From assembly GCF_000515115.1 (NCBI RefSeq), contig NZ_AZXF01000005.1:259452-323451 (forward strand): a stretch of DNA of 64,000 bases, written 5' to 3'. Within the stretch, counting starts at the first letter, position 1. Each line of letters starts with the position of its first letter. The stretch is from Nocardiopsis sp. CNT312 (GTDB taxonomy: Bacteria; Actinomycetota; Actinomycetes; Streptosporangiales; Streptosporangiaceae). Both the position numbers and the translations under genes were made by a program. Below, piece after piece: positions 42,332 to 49,994 of the stretch. The notes beneath the pieces are model-generated. The model did no database searches. It was not told the origin of the DNA and saw nothing but the letters and a program-made list of their open reading frames with translations.

Positions 42332-42539
42332 TGCACCCCGTTCACCGTTACATGGATCAGCCCGGACGCGCCAAGGTCCAACTCCCACCACATTCCGTTA
42401 ATGAATATGCCTGAAACGGCACGGATGTCACGTATCCCACTCCGCATCGGGCGACAATCGCCCCGAACCCGCCTTGAGGGGAGACTCCGGCGGAAACAGC
42501 GGCACGGCAGCGGACGCCCCTGGCCCGGATAACGGGGAC

Positions 42540-42925
42540 CAACCTCGTCCTGGCCGCAGCGGCATCCTCTCTGACCGGATCGGGCCGGTGAAGACGCGCC
42601 TGGCGTCGTTCCTCGGCTCGCCGCGGTGCTGGCCCTGCACCCGCCCGCGGAGTTCCCCGCGGGCACCGCGTCCGCGCTCACCGCCGTCTCGCTGGGCCTG
42701 GGCAACGGCGATGGGTTCGCACTCGTGGCCCAGCTGGTGGAGCCGCCCCGGATGGGGACCGTGACCGGCCTGGCCGGCGCGGCGGGCGGCCTCGACGGCT
42801 CCTTCACGCCCCTGCTCGCGGATGTGGTCTACCAGGCCACCGGTGCCTACACGCCCGGGTGCGTGCTGCTGGCGCTCATCGCCCTGGCGGTGGGCCCGTA
42901 CTCCGTGCGCGCCTTCCGGAGCTGA
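42540..42925 (+). pseudogene. narK: nitrate/nitrite transporter NarK remnant
   Basis: Two plus-strand frames give a broken MFS nitrate transporter. The first, around 42,560-42,618, reads SGILSDRIGPVKTRLASFLG (the family loop GGxxSDRxGPxRVT). After a frameshift near 42,618 the second reads LALHPPAEFPAGTASAL, LGLGNGDGFALVAQLV, VTGLAGAAGGLDGSFTPLL and ends TGAYTPGCVLL...VRAFRS. Only the C-terminal third is represented and there is no proper start. It lies divergently next to narG, the usual place for narK. Confidence 0.75.
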
Positions 42926-42946
42926 CCGCCCAGCCCCTCAGGGGGA

Positions 42947-43675
42947 TCAGCCCTGCCTGACGTCCCGGGCCCGGACCAGTGCGGCCGACCGGTTGCCCAC
43001 CTTGACCCGCTCCAGCGCGCGCACCCCCTCGGGCAGGTCGACCCGGCGCGTGCGTGCCGTCACCACCACCACAGCGTGGCCGGGCAGGACCCGGCCGAGC
43101 GAGGTGAGCAGGCCGCCCACCGGGTCCTCCTCGGGTACACCGCCGGACCAGCGGGTCAGTTCGCCGTAGGGCACGTCGGTGACGACCAGGTCGGAGTCCA
43201 CCGGCTCCCGCAGTGAGAACACGTCGGCCACCGCGGACTCGTGCGGCAGGTCGCCCCCGGCCGCGGCCAGGCCGGCGGCGAGACCGGCCGCCACCTCGGC
43301 CCGCTCGACGAACTCCACCCGGCCGAAGTCGCGCGCCGACCGGCGCAGCTCGGCCTCCCGTTCTGCCAGGCCCGAGGCGGTCAGCAGAGCGAGGTTGCGC
43401 CTGGCCAGGTCGACCGCGTCGGCGGCCACGTCCGACACCCGCACGTGGGAGAGCGCGTCGCGGTGGAGCAGCCCCAGCACGGTGGCCAGGTAGCCGCTGC
43501 CGCAGCAGGGGTCCCACAGGCGCACGGGGGCCTCGTAGACGTGGGCCAGCGCCCGCTGGAGGAGCTCGCTGGCCAGCCGCACCGGGAACCCGGGGAAACC
43601 CGGCGCGGAGCGGAGCACCTGCCCGCTCGCCAGCGCCGAGTGGTCCGCCCGCTCGGTGGCGTACCGATAGCCCAA
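42947..43675 (-). CDS. AviRa-like 23S rRNA methyltransferase
   Basis: A 242-aa SAM-dependent methyltransferase. The SAM-binding loop is VRLWDPCCGSGYLATVLGLL, with the motif-II-like acidic RVSDVAADAV and the catalytic-type LVVTDVPYG. The N-terminus GYRYATERADHSALASGQVL and SAPGFPGFPVRLASELLQRA match the AviRa family, which in Streptomyces viridochromogenes methylates 23S rRNA and confers avilamycin resistance. A housekeeping or intrinsic resistance role is possible. The start is a TTG at 43675, with GGGAGG upstream. No ATG exists in frame near the conserved N-terminus, so this start carries some uncertainty. Confidence 0.82.
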   Translation of the reverse strand: MGYRYATERADHSALASGQVLRSAPGFPGFPVRLASELLQRALAHVYEAPVRLWDPCCGSGYLATVLGLLHRDALSHVRVSDVAADAVDLARRNLALLTASGLAEREAELRRSARDFGRVEFVERAEVAAGLAAGLAAAGGDLPHESAVADVFSLREPVDSDLVVTDVPYGELTRWSGGVPEEDPVGGLLTSLGRVLPGHAVVVVTARTRRVDLPEGVRALERVKVGNRSAALVRARDVRQG

Positions 43676-43756
43676 CGTGCCGTCATCCTCCCGCGCCCAG
43701 TGCTGTCTCCTACGGCGATGATCTTCCCCGTCCGAGGAATTCCACCCACAACGACA

Positions 43757-43786
43757 GGAGCCCGGCACCTCGCGGTACCGGGCTCC
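43757..43786 (-). terminator. terminator downstream of tRNA-Asp
   Basis: Imperfect inverted repeat (GGAGCCCGG...ACC / GGT...CCGGGCTCC), 6 bp beyond the tRNA 3' end on the minus strand. Confidence 0.65.
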
Positions 43787-43791
43787 CTCAG

Positions 43792-43866
43792 CGGTCCTGA
43801 CGGGATTTGAACCCGCGGCCTCCACCTTGACAGGGTGGCGAGCACTCCTAACTGCTCCACAGGACC
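43792..43866 (-). tRNA. tRNA-Asp (GTC)
   Basis: Minus strand, 75 nt, no encoded CCA. Acceptor GGTCCTG / CAGGACC, anticodon loop CTGTCAA with anticodon GTC, T loop TTCAAAT. It is essentially identical to the tRNA-Asp at 57,349-57,423. Confidence 0.97.
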
Positions 43867-43964
43867 TCGCTTCGTGGACCACTCTAGCGCGACTTCCGGA
43901 GTACTTCGTACGGTCGCCCCGTAAAGTGGCGGAGGAGTCCGAAGAACAGCGAGAGGAAGACGGC

Positions 43965-44375
43965 GTGAGCGAGTCGTCGGCGCCCCTGCCCTCCGGCCCC
44001 GATTCCACCCGGATCGACCGCTGGCTGTGGGCCGTGCGCCTCACCAAGACCCGTTCGGACGCGGCACAGGCGTGCCGCGGCGGCCACGTGCGCGTGAACG
44101 GGCGCCCGGCCAAGGCCGCCACCACCGTCAGGCCCGGCGACCAGGTGCGCGTCCGGCTGCACGGCACCACCAGGCTCGTCGACGTGAGCCACGTCATCGT
44201 CAAGAGGGTCGGGGCGCCCATCGCCGTGCGCTGCTACGTCGACCGCACCCCGACGCCCCCGCCGCAGGCGGAGGCGGGCCCCCTCGTCCGGCGCGACCGG
44301 GGCGCGGGGCGCCCCACCAAGCGCGACCGGCGACAACTGGACCGGCTCCGCTCGGAAGGGCCGCCGACGCTCTGA
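43965..44375 (+). CDS. hslR: RNA-binding S4-domain protein (Hsp15-like)
   Basis: A 136-aa protein. The S4 domain is RIDRWLWAVRLTKTRSDAAQ, ACRGGHVRVNGRPAKAAT and VRPGDQVRVRL. The C-terminal tail is basic (GAGRPTKRDRRQLDRL). This is the layout of heat-shock protein 15/YlmH-type S4 proteins that bind stalled 50S subunits carrying nascent chains. The GTG at 43965 has GAGAGGAAG upstream. The gene symbol is by family resemblance. It follows tRNA-Asp divergently and has no operon partner. Confidence 0.88.
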   Translation: MSESSAPLPSGPDSTRIDRWLWAVRLTKTRSDAAQACRGGHVRVNGRPAKAATTVRPGDQVRVRLHGTTRLVDVSHVIVKRVGAPIAVRCYVDRTPTPPPQAEAGPLVRRDRGAGRPTKRDRRQLDRLRSEGPPTL

Positions 44376-44873
44376 GCGGGATGCCCGGATCCGGTGCCCG
44401 GCCAGGACCGCACCGGCGGCCTCGGCCCGGGCCTCGCGGAGGCAGCCGTGGCACGCGCCCGGGAACGCTCTCAGGCACGCCCGGACCATCCGGTGGCGGT
44501 CGGCCGGCTCCTCTCCCACAGGGCACCGTCGAGGGACTGCCCGCGCACGAGCAACCGGGCCCCGAGGCGGTGGGAGCGCATCCGTGCGCCGTCCGCGGCG
44601 GTCGCGTGGCCCGCAGGCCCGAATCCCGCTCGGACCGACCGCCCGGACCCGCCGCCGGGGGATCAGAGCGAAGCAGCCCCTCGGGTATCGGCACCGATCC
44701 CCCGGAGATTCTCGCGACACCGCCGGTCCACCGCGGCAGGACCCCGGTGTGCTACGTTCGCAAGAGTTGCAGTCGTGACCGACCGGCGGGGACCACCTCT
44801 TCGGGAGATTACTGCGGTGACGGGGAAATCGTCATCCACGGTTTTCTTCATTCTTCGAACGAGGGGTACGTCT
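44376..44873. other. intergenic, mainly GC-rich; cold-shock gene leader at its end
   Basis: About 500 bp with no supported gene. Frames are open in several directions but carry only Arg/Pro/Gly-rich composition. The last 70 bp turn AT-rich (GTTTTCTTCATTCTTCGAAC) and form the presumptive promoter and 5' leader of the cold-shock gene. Confidence 0.45.
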
Positions 44874-45077
44874 ATGGCGACCGGTACGGTCAAGTGGTTC
44901 AACAGCGAAAAGGGCTTCGGCTTCATCGAGCAGGACGGCGGCGGCCCGGACGTCTTCGCCCACTACTCGAACATCCAGGCCACCGGCTACCGTGAGCTCG
45001 CCGAGGGCCAGGCGGTGCAGTTCGACGCCACGGCCGGGGCCAAGGGCCCCCAGGCCGAGAACATCACCCTGATCTAG
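44874..45077 (+). CDS. cspA: cold-shock protein, CspA family
   Basis: A 67-aa single cold-shock domain: [20 protein letters not shown] contains RNP1 (KGFGFI), and [10 protein letters not shown] contains RNP2 (VFAHY). It ends [13 protein letters not shown]. It binds single-stranded RNA/DNA as an RNA chaperone. The ATG at 44874 has GAGGGG upstream and a long AT-rich leader, usual for post-transcriptional cold control. Confidence 0.97.
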   Translation: MATGTVKWFNSEKGFGFIEQDGGGPDVFAHYSNIQATGYRELAEGQAVQFDATAGAKGPQAENITLI

Positions 45078-45312
45078 GGGAGCCGACGCTCCCGACGCGG
45101 TGGTGCCCGCCCTTTGTGCGCCGGGCCCACCGCTTCTCTCCGTCTCCGCCGGGTTTCCAGCCGTCGTTCTTTCGACCGGCACCGGCTCCACCGCGCCCCG
45201 GAACCGTCCGGACGAGCGCGGACATCCACCATGCTCCTCCGGCGTACCCCGGTTCCCCCCTGTGTGGCCAGAAGGCCCCGCCCGGCGAACGCCGTCAGCG
45301 AAAGGCCCGACA

Positions 45313-46731
45313 TTGAGTCATCCCCAGCACACCCGCACCAATCGCGGCCGCCCCAGCCGCGGGCACGGTCGGCAGCGGCCCCAGAACAGCAGGCCCCGCA
45401 CCGACAGGCGCCCCGGGAACAGCGGCCCCTCCGGTGAGTTCGCCCTCCCGGTGACCGTCACCCCGGCGCTGCCACCCGTGGACTCCTTCGAGGCGCTGGA
45501 CATGCCCGCGCCGTTGAAGCGGACCCTGGCCCGGCAGGGCCTGACCACCCCCTCCGCAATCCAAGCGGCCACCCTCCCCAACTCCCTGGCGGGACGCGAC
45601 GTGCTGGGCCGCAGCCGGACCGGTTCGGGCAAGACCCTGGCGTTCGGCCTGGCCCTGCTCGCCCGGCTGGAGGGACGCACCGCCGAGCCCCGGCGCCCCC
45701 TGGCCGTGGTGCTCGCACCCACCCGTGAACTGGCCCAGCAGGTCACCGAATCCCTGGAGCCCTACGCCCGTTCGGTGGGGGTGCGCACGGCGACCGTCGT
45801 GGGCGGGATGCCCATCCGCCGCCAGGCACGGGCCCTGCACCAGGGCGTCCAACTGGTCGTCGCCACCCCGGGGCGCCTGCGCGACCTGATGGAACGCGGC
45901 GACTGCGTCCTGGACCGGGTGGAGTCCACGGTCCTGGACGAGGCCGACCAGATGACCGACATGGGTTTCATGCCGCAGGTCACCGCCATCCTCCAGCAGG
46001 TCCCCGCCGACGGCGGGCGCATGCTGTTCTCCGCCACCCTGGACCGCAACGTCGACACCCTGGTCCGCCGCTTCCTCAACGACCCCGTGGTCCACTCGGT
46101 CGACCTCTCCGAGGGTGCCGTCTCCACCATGGAGCACCACGTCATGCACGTGTCGGCCGCCGACAAGCAGAACGTCGCGACCCGGATCGCGGCCCGCGAG
46201 GGCCGGGTCATCATGTTCCTGGACACCAAGCGCGCCGTGGACCGGATGGCCGCCCACCTGCTGGCCAACGGCGTCCTCGCCGCGCCCCTGCACGGCGGCC
46301 GGAGCCAGCCACAGCGCACCCGTACCCTCGACCAGTTCAAGAGGGGCGACGTCACCGCCCTGATCGCCACCAACGTGGCGGCCCGCGGCATCCACGTGGA
46401 CGGCCTGGACCTGGTGGTCAACATCGACCCGCCCACCGATCACAAGGACTACCTGCACCGGGGAGGACGCACCGCCCGCGCCGGGGAGTCGGGCAGCGTG
46501 GTCACCCTCGTCCTGCCGAGCCAGCGGCGTGACATGACCCGGCTGATGAGCCGGGCCCGGATCGACGCGCACACCGCCCGGACCGACGCGGAGGACCCCG
46601 AACTCACCCGGGTGACCGGAGCGCGTGAACCCTCGGGGACGCCGGTCAGCCTGCCGGTGCGGGCACCCGCCCAGTCCTCCCAGCAGCAGCGCCCCCGCCA
46701 CGGCGGTGCCCCGCGCCGTCGCCGCCGCTGA
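45313..46731 (+). CDS. DEAD-box RNA helicase
   Basis: A 472-aa helicase. A TTG at 45313 gives the basic, low-complexity N-terminus (NRGRPSRGHGRQRPQNSRPR) usual in actinobacterial RhlE-type helicases; an internal later start is possible. Core motifs: FEALDMPAPLKRTLARQGL and PSAIQAATLP (Q motif), RSRTGSGKTLAF (I), APTRELAQQV (Ia), VVATPGRL (Ib), VLDEADQM (II, DEAD), LFSATL (III), IMFLDTK (IV), LIATNVAARGIHV (V) and YLHRGGRTARAG (VI). A basic C-terminus follows (RHGGAPRRRRR). It unwinds structured RNA, and the neighbouring cold-shock gene suggests a shared cold-adaptation role. It is the last chromosomal gene before the integrated elements. Confidence 0.95.
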   Translation: MSHPQHTRTNRGRPSRGHGRQRPQNSRPRTDRRPGNSGPSGEFALPVTVTPALPPVDSFEALDMPAPLKRTLARQGLTTPSAIQAATLPNSLAGRDVLGRSRTGSGKTLAFGLALLARLEGRTAEPRRPLAVVLAPTRELAQQVTESLEPYARSVGVRTATVVGGMPIRRQARALHQGVQLVVATPGRLRDLMERGDCVLDRVESTVLDEADQMTDMGFMPQVTAILQQVPADGGRMLFSATLDRNVDTLVRRFLNDPVVHSVDLSEGAVSTMEHHVMHVSAADKQNVATRIAAREGRVIMFLDTKRAVDRMAAHLLANGVLAAPLHGGRSQPQRTRTLDQFKRGDVTALIATNVAARGIHVDGLDLVVNIDPPTDHKDYLHRGGRTARAGESGSVVTLVLPSQRRDMTRLMSRARIDAHTARTDAEDPELTRVTGAREPSGTPVSLPVRAPAQSSQQQRPRHGGAPRRRRR

Positions 46732-46802
46732 CCCGGAGGCCGGAAGGCACACAGGCGGCCTCGGAAATTTCTGAACGTATTCTGAGCAACCACCGAAACA
46801 GC

Positions 46803-46845
46803 GGAACGCCCTGTGACCTGAGTGAACAGGTCACAGGGCGTTTCC
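46803..46845. terminator. strong bidirectional hairpin beside old att site
   Basis: Perfect 16-bp inverted repeat (AACGCCCTGTGACCTG / CAGGTCACAGGGCGTT) with a 6-nt loop followed by TTTCC. It serves the helicase on the plus strand. The same arrangement (hairpin, GCATGTCTT, tRNA-Phe 3' end) recurs at 47,662-47,766, so it was also the terminator of an earlier tRNA-Phe copy. Confidence 0.85.
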
Positions 46846-46860
46846 GCATGTCTTCCAGGA

Positions 46861-46904
46861 GTGGCCGGGGTGCGGTGTCGAACCACCGGCCTTCCGCTTT
46901 TCAG
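46861..46904 (-). repeat. degenerate tRNA-Phe 3' end (old attachment-site remnant)
   Basis: These 44 bases align with the 47-bp att repeat at 47,720 and 57,248 with a few substitutions and one indel. CCTTCCGCTTTTCAG and GTCGAACC are intact. The match stops at the same place as the true att core (after CTTTTCAG), and the rest of the tRNA is missing. The flanking hairpin and GCATGTCTT are also shared with the 47,662-47,720 flank. I read it as an older attL left by an earlier integration into tRNA-Phe. Confidence 0.75.
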
Positions 46905-47198
46905 CACGTATCCGACGAGGAAGGCCGCTTAGGTCCCCGTGTGGATGCACGGTGGAGGTCTTGTCAGAGCCCCCTGTGCGGCCCCCTCCCTGGCCGGGAA
47001 ACGCTCGTCGCCCCCGCGCAAGGCGCACCACGTCTAGCCGTTCGGGGGGCTCATATACGTCTCTCCCCCTCCGTGTAGCCTCCGCTTTGGTGGCCGGTTT
47101 TCGAGCGAAGCAGCCCGACAGACGAGGGCGCGTGAAATGTCCGTTTCTCGACAACTTGCAGATTCGAGGGGTTCGGGCGGATAAAATCTCTGGTCAGG
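46905..47198 (+). promoter_or_regulatory. non-coding stretch ending in a CRISPR leader-like sequence
   Basis: About 290 bp with no supported gene. The last 60-70 bp before the first repeat are AT-rich for this locus (GACAACTTGCAGATTC, GGATAAAATCTCTGG). They sit exactly where a leader/promoter is expected, immediately 5' of the repeat at 47,199 in the array direction. The rest is GC-rich filler between the two att sites. Confidence 0.4.
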
Positions 47199-47288
47199 CT
47201 GCCCCCCGCGCGCACGGGGATGGACCGACTCACCAGGCGCAGGCCCTGGCCGCCGTGTCCTGCTCCCCGCACACGCGGGGACGGGGTT

Positions 47289-47344
47289 GACCTCTGCACC
47301 AGCACAGGGGTCGCCTAGCCGACCCCTGTGCTGGTGCAGAGGTC
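47289..47344. repeat. 25-bp perfect inverted repeat next to CRISPR repeat
   Basis: Left arm 47,289-47,313 pairs perfectly with 47,320-47,344 across a 6-nt loop (CCTAGC). It follows the second repeat directly and corresponds to the smaller hairpin (263-286) in the window-start cassette. It appears to be an expanded or duplicated version of that hairpin. Confidence 0.8.
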
Positions 47345-47399
47345 GCCGCGTGTGGGCTCCGGCCCCGGGCGGGGGAGTGCCCGGGGCCGAAGCGGCTTG

Positions 47400-47572
47400 T
47401 CAGGTGCCGTGACGGCAGCGCTGGGCGAGCCGGGCGCGGAGTGTGGCGGTGTCGGGTGCGGTGATCTCCTCGAAGGGGTCCCCGGGGCCGGACCAGCCGG
47501 GCGGGCGGTGGGCCGCGTAGGTCACCGTGCCGTCGTCGGCGGTGCGGGTGGTGAGCACCCGCGCCCCGCGCA
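47400..47572 (-). pseudogene. 5'-truncated copy B of the small ORF
   Basis: The minus strand encodes the last 55 or so residues of the window-start protein (VLTTRTADDGTVTYAAHRPP ... LRARLAQRCRHGT) with only a few changes. Homology ends at the shared string GCGGGGCG, upstream of which the sequence is CRISPR repeat and spacer, so the natural start and first 14 codons are missing. The long frame that continues upstream through the repeats is accidental. The substitutions seen are few and conservative, so truncation is likely recent. Confidence 0.65.
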
Positions 47573-47661
47573 CACGGGGATGGACCGCCGTCGGGGTGGT
47601 GGCCGGTGTAGATCGGACCGTGAGCCCCGCGCACGCGGGGATACGGCAGCGCCGACGCACC

Positions 47662-47703
47662 AAAACACCCCGTGGCCTATTCACGCAGGTCACGGGGTGT
47701 TTT
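47662..47703. terminator. hairpin beside attL
   Basis: AAAACACCCCGTG / CACGGGGTGTTTT, 13-bp stem with A/T flanks, so a good bidirectional terminator. It is followed by CGCATGTCTT and the att repeat. It is related in sequence to the hairpin at 46,803. Confidence 0.8.
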
Positions 47704-47719
47704 CGCATGTCTTGTGGGA

Positions 47720-47766
47720 GTGGCTAGGGGCGGGGTCGAACCGCCGACCTTCCGCTTTTCAGGCGG
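47720..47766 (-). repeat. attL (47-bp tRNA-Phe 3' segment)
   Basis: Identical to 57,248-57,294. It starts GTGGCTAGGGGCGGGG and ends CTTTTCAGGCGG, i.e. from the discriminator base through the T arm into the anticodon stem. The sequences diverge on both sides, which fixes the repeat limits. Confidence 0.95.
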
Positions 47767-47836
47767 GGTCAGTGGTGGGTCGCGGTGCTGGCCTGCGGGA
47801 TGGATGTCCGCTCGGGTCCGGGTAAGTCCATCCCCG

Positions 47837-47867
47837 GTTGCTGTCGTTGCTGTCACCACTGCTGTCA
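47837..47867 (+). promoter_or_regulatory. putative integrase arm-binding repeats, left end
   Basis: Three near-tandem copies of the motif TTGCTGTC(A) (47,837-47,845; 47,846-47,855; 47,859-47,867), 70 bp inside attL. The same GTTGCTGTCA motif occurs twice inside the right end. The position is that of arm-type sites for a tyrosine recombinase. Confidence 0.6.
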
Positions 47868-48137
47868 CTTCGAGGTGTCTTCGGCCTGCCCTGACGTAGG
47901 GGAAAGCGGTCCACCACAGCGGTGCCGCACGTGCGCTCCTCCGTCTACTGCCCCTCCCCCGGCCACGGGGCTTCGGCAACCACGGTTCCGAGCCGAGGCG
48001 CCCGATAGCGCCGGAGCGGGTGACCCGAGACAGTCGCCCCCGCTATCGGGTGCCTCGGGATCCGAGCACGTCATCAGCCGATTTCCGGGGAATGGCAACT
48101 GTTCGTCCGCGATCTGCGTCATGATGCCAAGCGGTAC

Positions 48138-48221
48138 GGCCTTCGGCCGCGCTCGGGACCGGGCGGCAGCCCGCAGCCCGAGCGCGGCCGAAGGCCACTG
48201 CGACGGCGCTCGCGCCGTCGC
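48138..48221. repeat. two strong inverted repeats upstream of the AlbA_2 gene
   Basis: A 20-bp perfect inverted repeat (48,138-48,157 with 48,177-48,196; core GGCCTTCGGCCGCGCTCGGG) is followed by a 9-bp one (48,200-48,208 with 48,213-48,221). They lie 45-130 bp before the cargo gene start. They may be a terminator protecting it from outside transcription or a replication/transfer structure. No gene is seen in the rest of 47,868-48,265. Confidence 0.7.
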
Positions 48222-48265
48222 CTTGATCCCATACAGCCCAACTCGGCAAGGAATAGGCAGGCCCA

Positions 48266-49414
48266 GTGAAGCCAACTCAAGCAAAAGCCATTCTCGGAGA
48301 TTCAGAAATTCAACTAGACTGTTGGACGATGCAGAGAACTGGAAGTGATCAATACCTAGCTCCGCTAGAGGCTATCGAAAATATTTCAATCACCAGCATT
48401 CGCAATGCAATATTAAAGCATCAAAATTACCATTGGGGCCATGAGGTGAGACCCCGAAATTGGCCTCGGAGCAAGCTACTAATCGAACAGGCGCCGCCCG
48501 ACCTTGACTGCATCCTTGTAACGCGGACCCCCATATCCGAGTACGACGAAGACTACTCTCCCGCAGAGCCAATAGAATTTAGAGTGACAAAAAACGGCGA
48601 ATTTCTAGTGCGCTCGGAGTTCTTCGCCAACGAATACGTGGAAGTTGAAGAACTAATCAAACTCGCGCGCCCCTACCTGTCGCGAAACGGTGCCGGACTG
48701 GCAGCGATAGATTACGAGGGGTCCGGAAGTCAGATCTACTATTTCATAGATTTTTGGCTGAGCGAGCGCGGAAATACACTCGGACATGCCTACAGGATAG
48801 CCGAGGGCTTGATTGATCTGGTTCACTGTTTTCTTGGGAGCCCAATAAACCAAGACATCGCCGTCGACATACTTCGCTCCGGAAAATGGCAGATTTTTCT
48901 CGGACAGCCCGAGTCCCCCTGGCTTGAAGTTAAATCTACCCCCTACAGACTCGAAGAAGAGACAGAAAAATACGAGCTCGCAAAGGACATCTGTAGCATG
49001 GCCAACTCCAAACGGGGGGGCATCATAATCATCGGCATGAAATCAAGGAAAAGAAACGGAATCGACACAATCGATCAAATTACTCCCATAGAAAAAGGCT
49101 GGAAGCTCACCGCAAGATACAAGAGCATCGCGCGAAATTACATTTACCCAGCCCCCGAAGATTTTGACATTACCTACCTAGAACACAACAAGAAATGCAT
49201 ACTTGTCATGCAGATCCCAAGACAACAGGAAGAGATGAAGCCATACATTGTTTATGGAGCCAACATATCAAGCAAGGTGAAGGGATCGTATTTTTCGATA
49301 CCACAACGAAACGGCGACGCTACAGTTGCAAGCAGCCCTGCCGCTATACACTCAATGCTTGCAGTTGGAAGGGCTCTTCTGCGATCGAAAAACCCTGACC
49401 ACAGGTCTGATTAA
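48266..49414 (+). CDS. AlbA_2 (Schlafen-type) domain protein, AT-rich cargo gene
   Basis: A 382-aa protein with base composition strikingly unlike its surroundings: by eye near 45-50% GC, with ATA, AGA, CTA and a TTA codon at 48,413. The C-terminal half (about 220-345) matches the AlbA_2 putative nucleic-acid-binding domain: WLEVKSTPYRL, ELAKDICSMANSKRGGIIII (family ANSxGGxLxIG) and KKCILVMQIPRQQEEMKPYI. The N-terminal 210 residues (DSEIQLDCWTMQRTGSDQYL, GAGLAAIDYEGSGSQIYYFI) resemble nothing I know. The GTG at 48266 has GGAATAGG upstream. It sits at the attL edge, the usual cargo position. A defence or stress function is plausible but not shown. Confidence 0.8.
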   Translation: MKPTQAKAILGDSEIQLDCWTMQRTGSDQYLAPLEAIENISITSIRNAILKHQNYHWGHEVRPRNWPRSKLLIEQAPPDLDCILVTRTPISEYDEDYSPAEPIEFRVTKNGEFLVRSEFFANEYVEVEELIKLARPYLSRNGAGLAAIDYEGSGSQIYYFIDFWLSERGNTLGHAYRIAEGLIDLVHCFLGSPINQDIAVDILRSGKWQIFLGQPESPWLEVKSTPYRLEEETEKYELAKDICSMANSKRGGIIIIGMKSRKRNGIDTIDQITPIEKGWKLTARYKSIARNYIYPAPEDFDITYLEHNKKCILVMQIPRQQEEMKPYIVYGANISSKVKGSYFSIPQRNGDATVASSPAAIHSMLAVGRALLRSKNPDHRSD

Positions 49415-49419
49415 ACTAT

Positions 49420-49839
49420 TCATTCCTTATATATAAGGAACCAGGTTTTGCGTCCGGAGAGGGTGGCGTAGCTGCCCCATGAGGTGGCCAGGGCGTCAAC
49501 GAGGAACAGGCCGCGACCGTGTTCGGCGTCGGGTTCGGGCTGCGCCACGCATGGAGCGTCGAAATACGAACCGCCGTCGTGGACGGTGACGCGCACACTC
49601 TTCCCGTGCTCATGCTCGATGAGAACGCCGAACCCCGCCCCCGGGAGGCTCGACGGGGTGTGCTGGACGGCGTTGGTCGCCAATTCGCTCGTGAGAAGTA
49701 CCGCGTCGTCCGCCACTGGGCAGTCGCCCAAGCGGTCGGCAACAAACGCTCGCACAGCGGCGATCTGGTCGGGGCGGCCGTAGAACCAGGCGTGGTGGAC
49801 GCTCGCCGTGTGGTCGAACCGGTCTGCGTAGAGGGACAT
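49420..49839 (-). CDS. HATPase_c ATP-binding protein (RsbW/anti-sigma-like)
   Basis: A 139-aa GHKL-type protein: TSELATNAVQHT carries the N box, VTVHDGGSYFDAP the G1-like DxG, and HGRGLFLVDALATSWGSY the G2 box. Such single-domain proteins are serine kinases or anti-sigma factors. In actinomycetes they commonly sit beside XRE regulators. The ATG at 49839 has GAGGTGAA upstream. It is convergent with the AlbA_2 gene (5 bp apart) and divergent from the ABM/XRE pair. Confidence 0.88.
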   Translation of the reverse strand: MSLYADRFDHTASVHHAWFYGRPDQIAAVRAFVADRLGDCPVADDAVLLTSELATNAVQHTPSSLPGAGFGVLIEHEHGKSVRVTVHDGGSYFDAPCVAQPEPDAEHGRGLFLVDALATSWGSYATLSGRKTWFLIYKE

Positions 49840-49890
49840 GGGGTTTCACCTCGTGCTCTGGGTGCAGGGGGCAGACACTGAGCTGCATGA

Positions 49891-49906
49891 CTAGTACTAT
49901 TAGTAC
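49891..49906. promoter_or_regulatory. CTAGTAC-containing operator in divergent promoter
   Basis: CTAGTACTATTAGTAC, an imperfect palindrome, lies between the divergent ATP-binding and ABM genes. CTAGTAC recurs in the palindrome at 51,516-51,534 in front of pra. A common regulator, most simply the XRE protein of the element, is inferred. Confidence 0.5.
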
Positions 49907-49994
49907 GGCTACCGTACATCGAATGCGTGTGTAGCGCACTGGTTTGCGCGCACAATAAGTACGGGTCTTGTAGTCAAAGTGAGGAGAGTGCCCC

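Larger units (their letters stand above)
47199..47648 (+). CRISPR. relic type I-E-like CRISPR array, interrupted
   Basis: Four degenerate 29-nt repeats lie at 47,199-47,227, 47,260-47,288, 47,559-47,587 and 47,620-47,648. Each has the core CCCCGC-N6-GGGGA; two end in TGGACCG. The first and second, and the third and fourth, are each exactly 61 nt apart, giving 32-nt spacers at 47,228-47,259 and 47,588-47,619, the spacing of type I-E. Between the pairs lies a 270-bp insertion with a 25-bp inverted repeat and a truncated small ORF. Repeats differ from each other at several positions, and no cas gene is in the window. The array is probably dead. Confidence 0.7.

Noticed and set aside
46831-47154. 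A minus-strand 107-codon ORF
   Set aside because: It runs through the terminator, the old att remnant and the leader-like region, and has no recognisable motif or ribosome site.
47199-47648. A functional CRISPR-Cas system
   Set aside because: Repeats are degenerate, the array is interrupted, and no cas gene is in the window.
47400-47708. Copy B read as a complete 102-aa gene
   Set aside because: Its first half is translated CRISPR repeat and spacer plus terminator sequence; only the last 55 or so residues are homologous to copy A.
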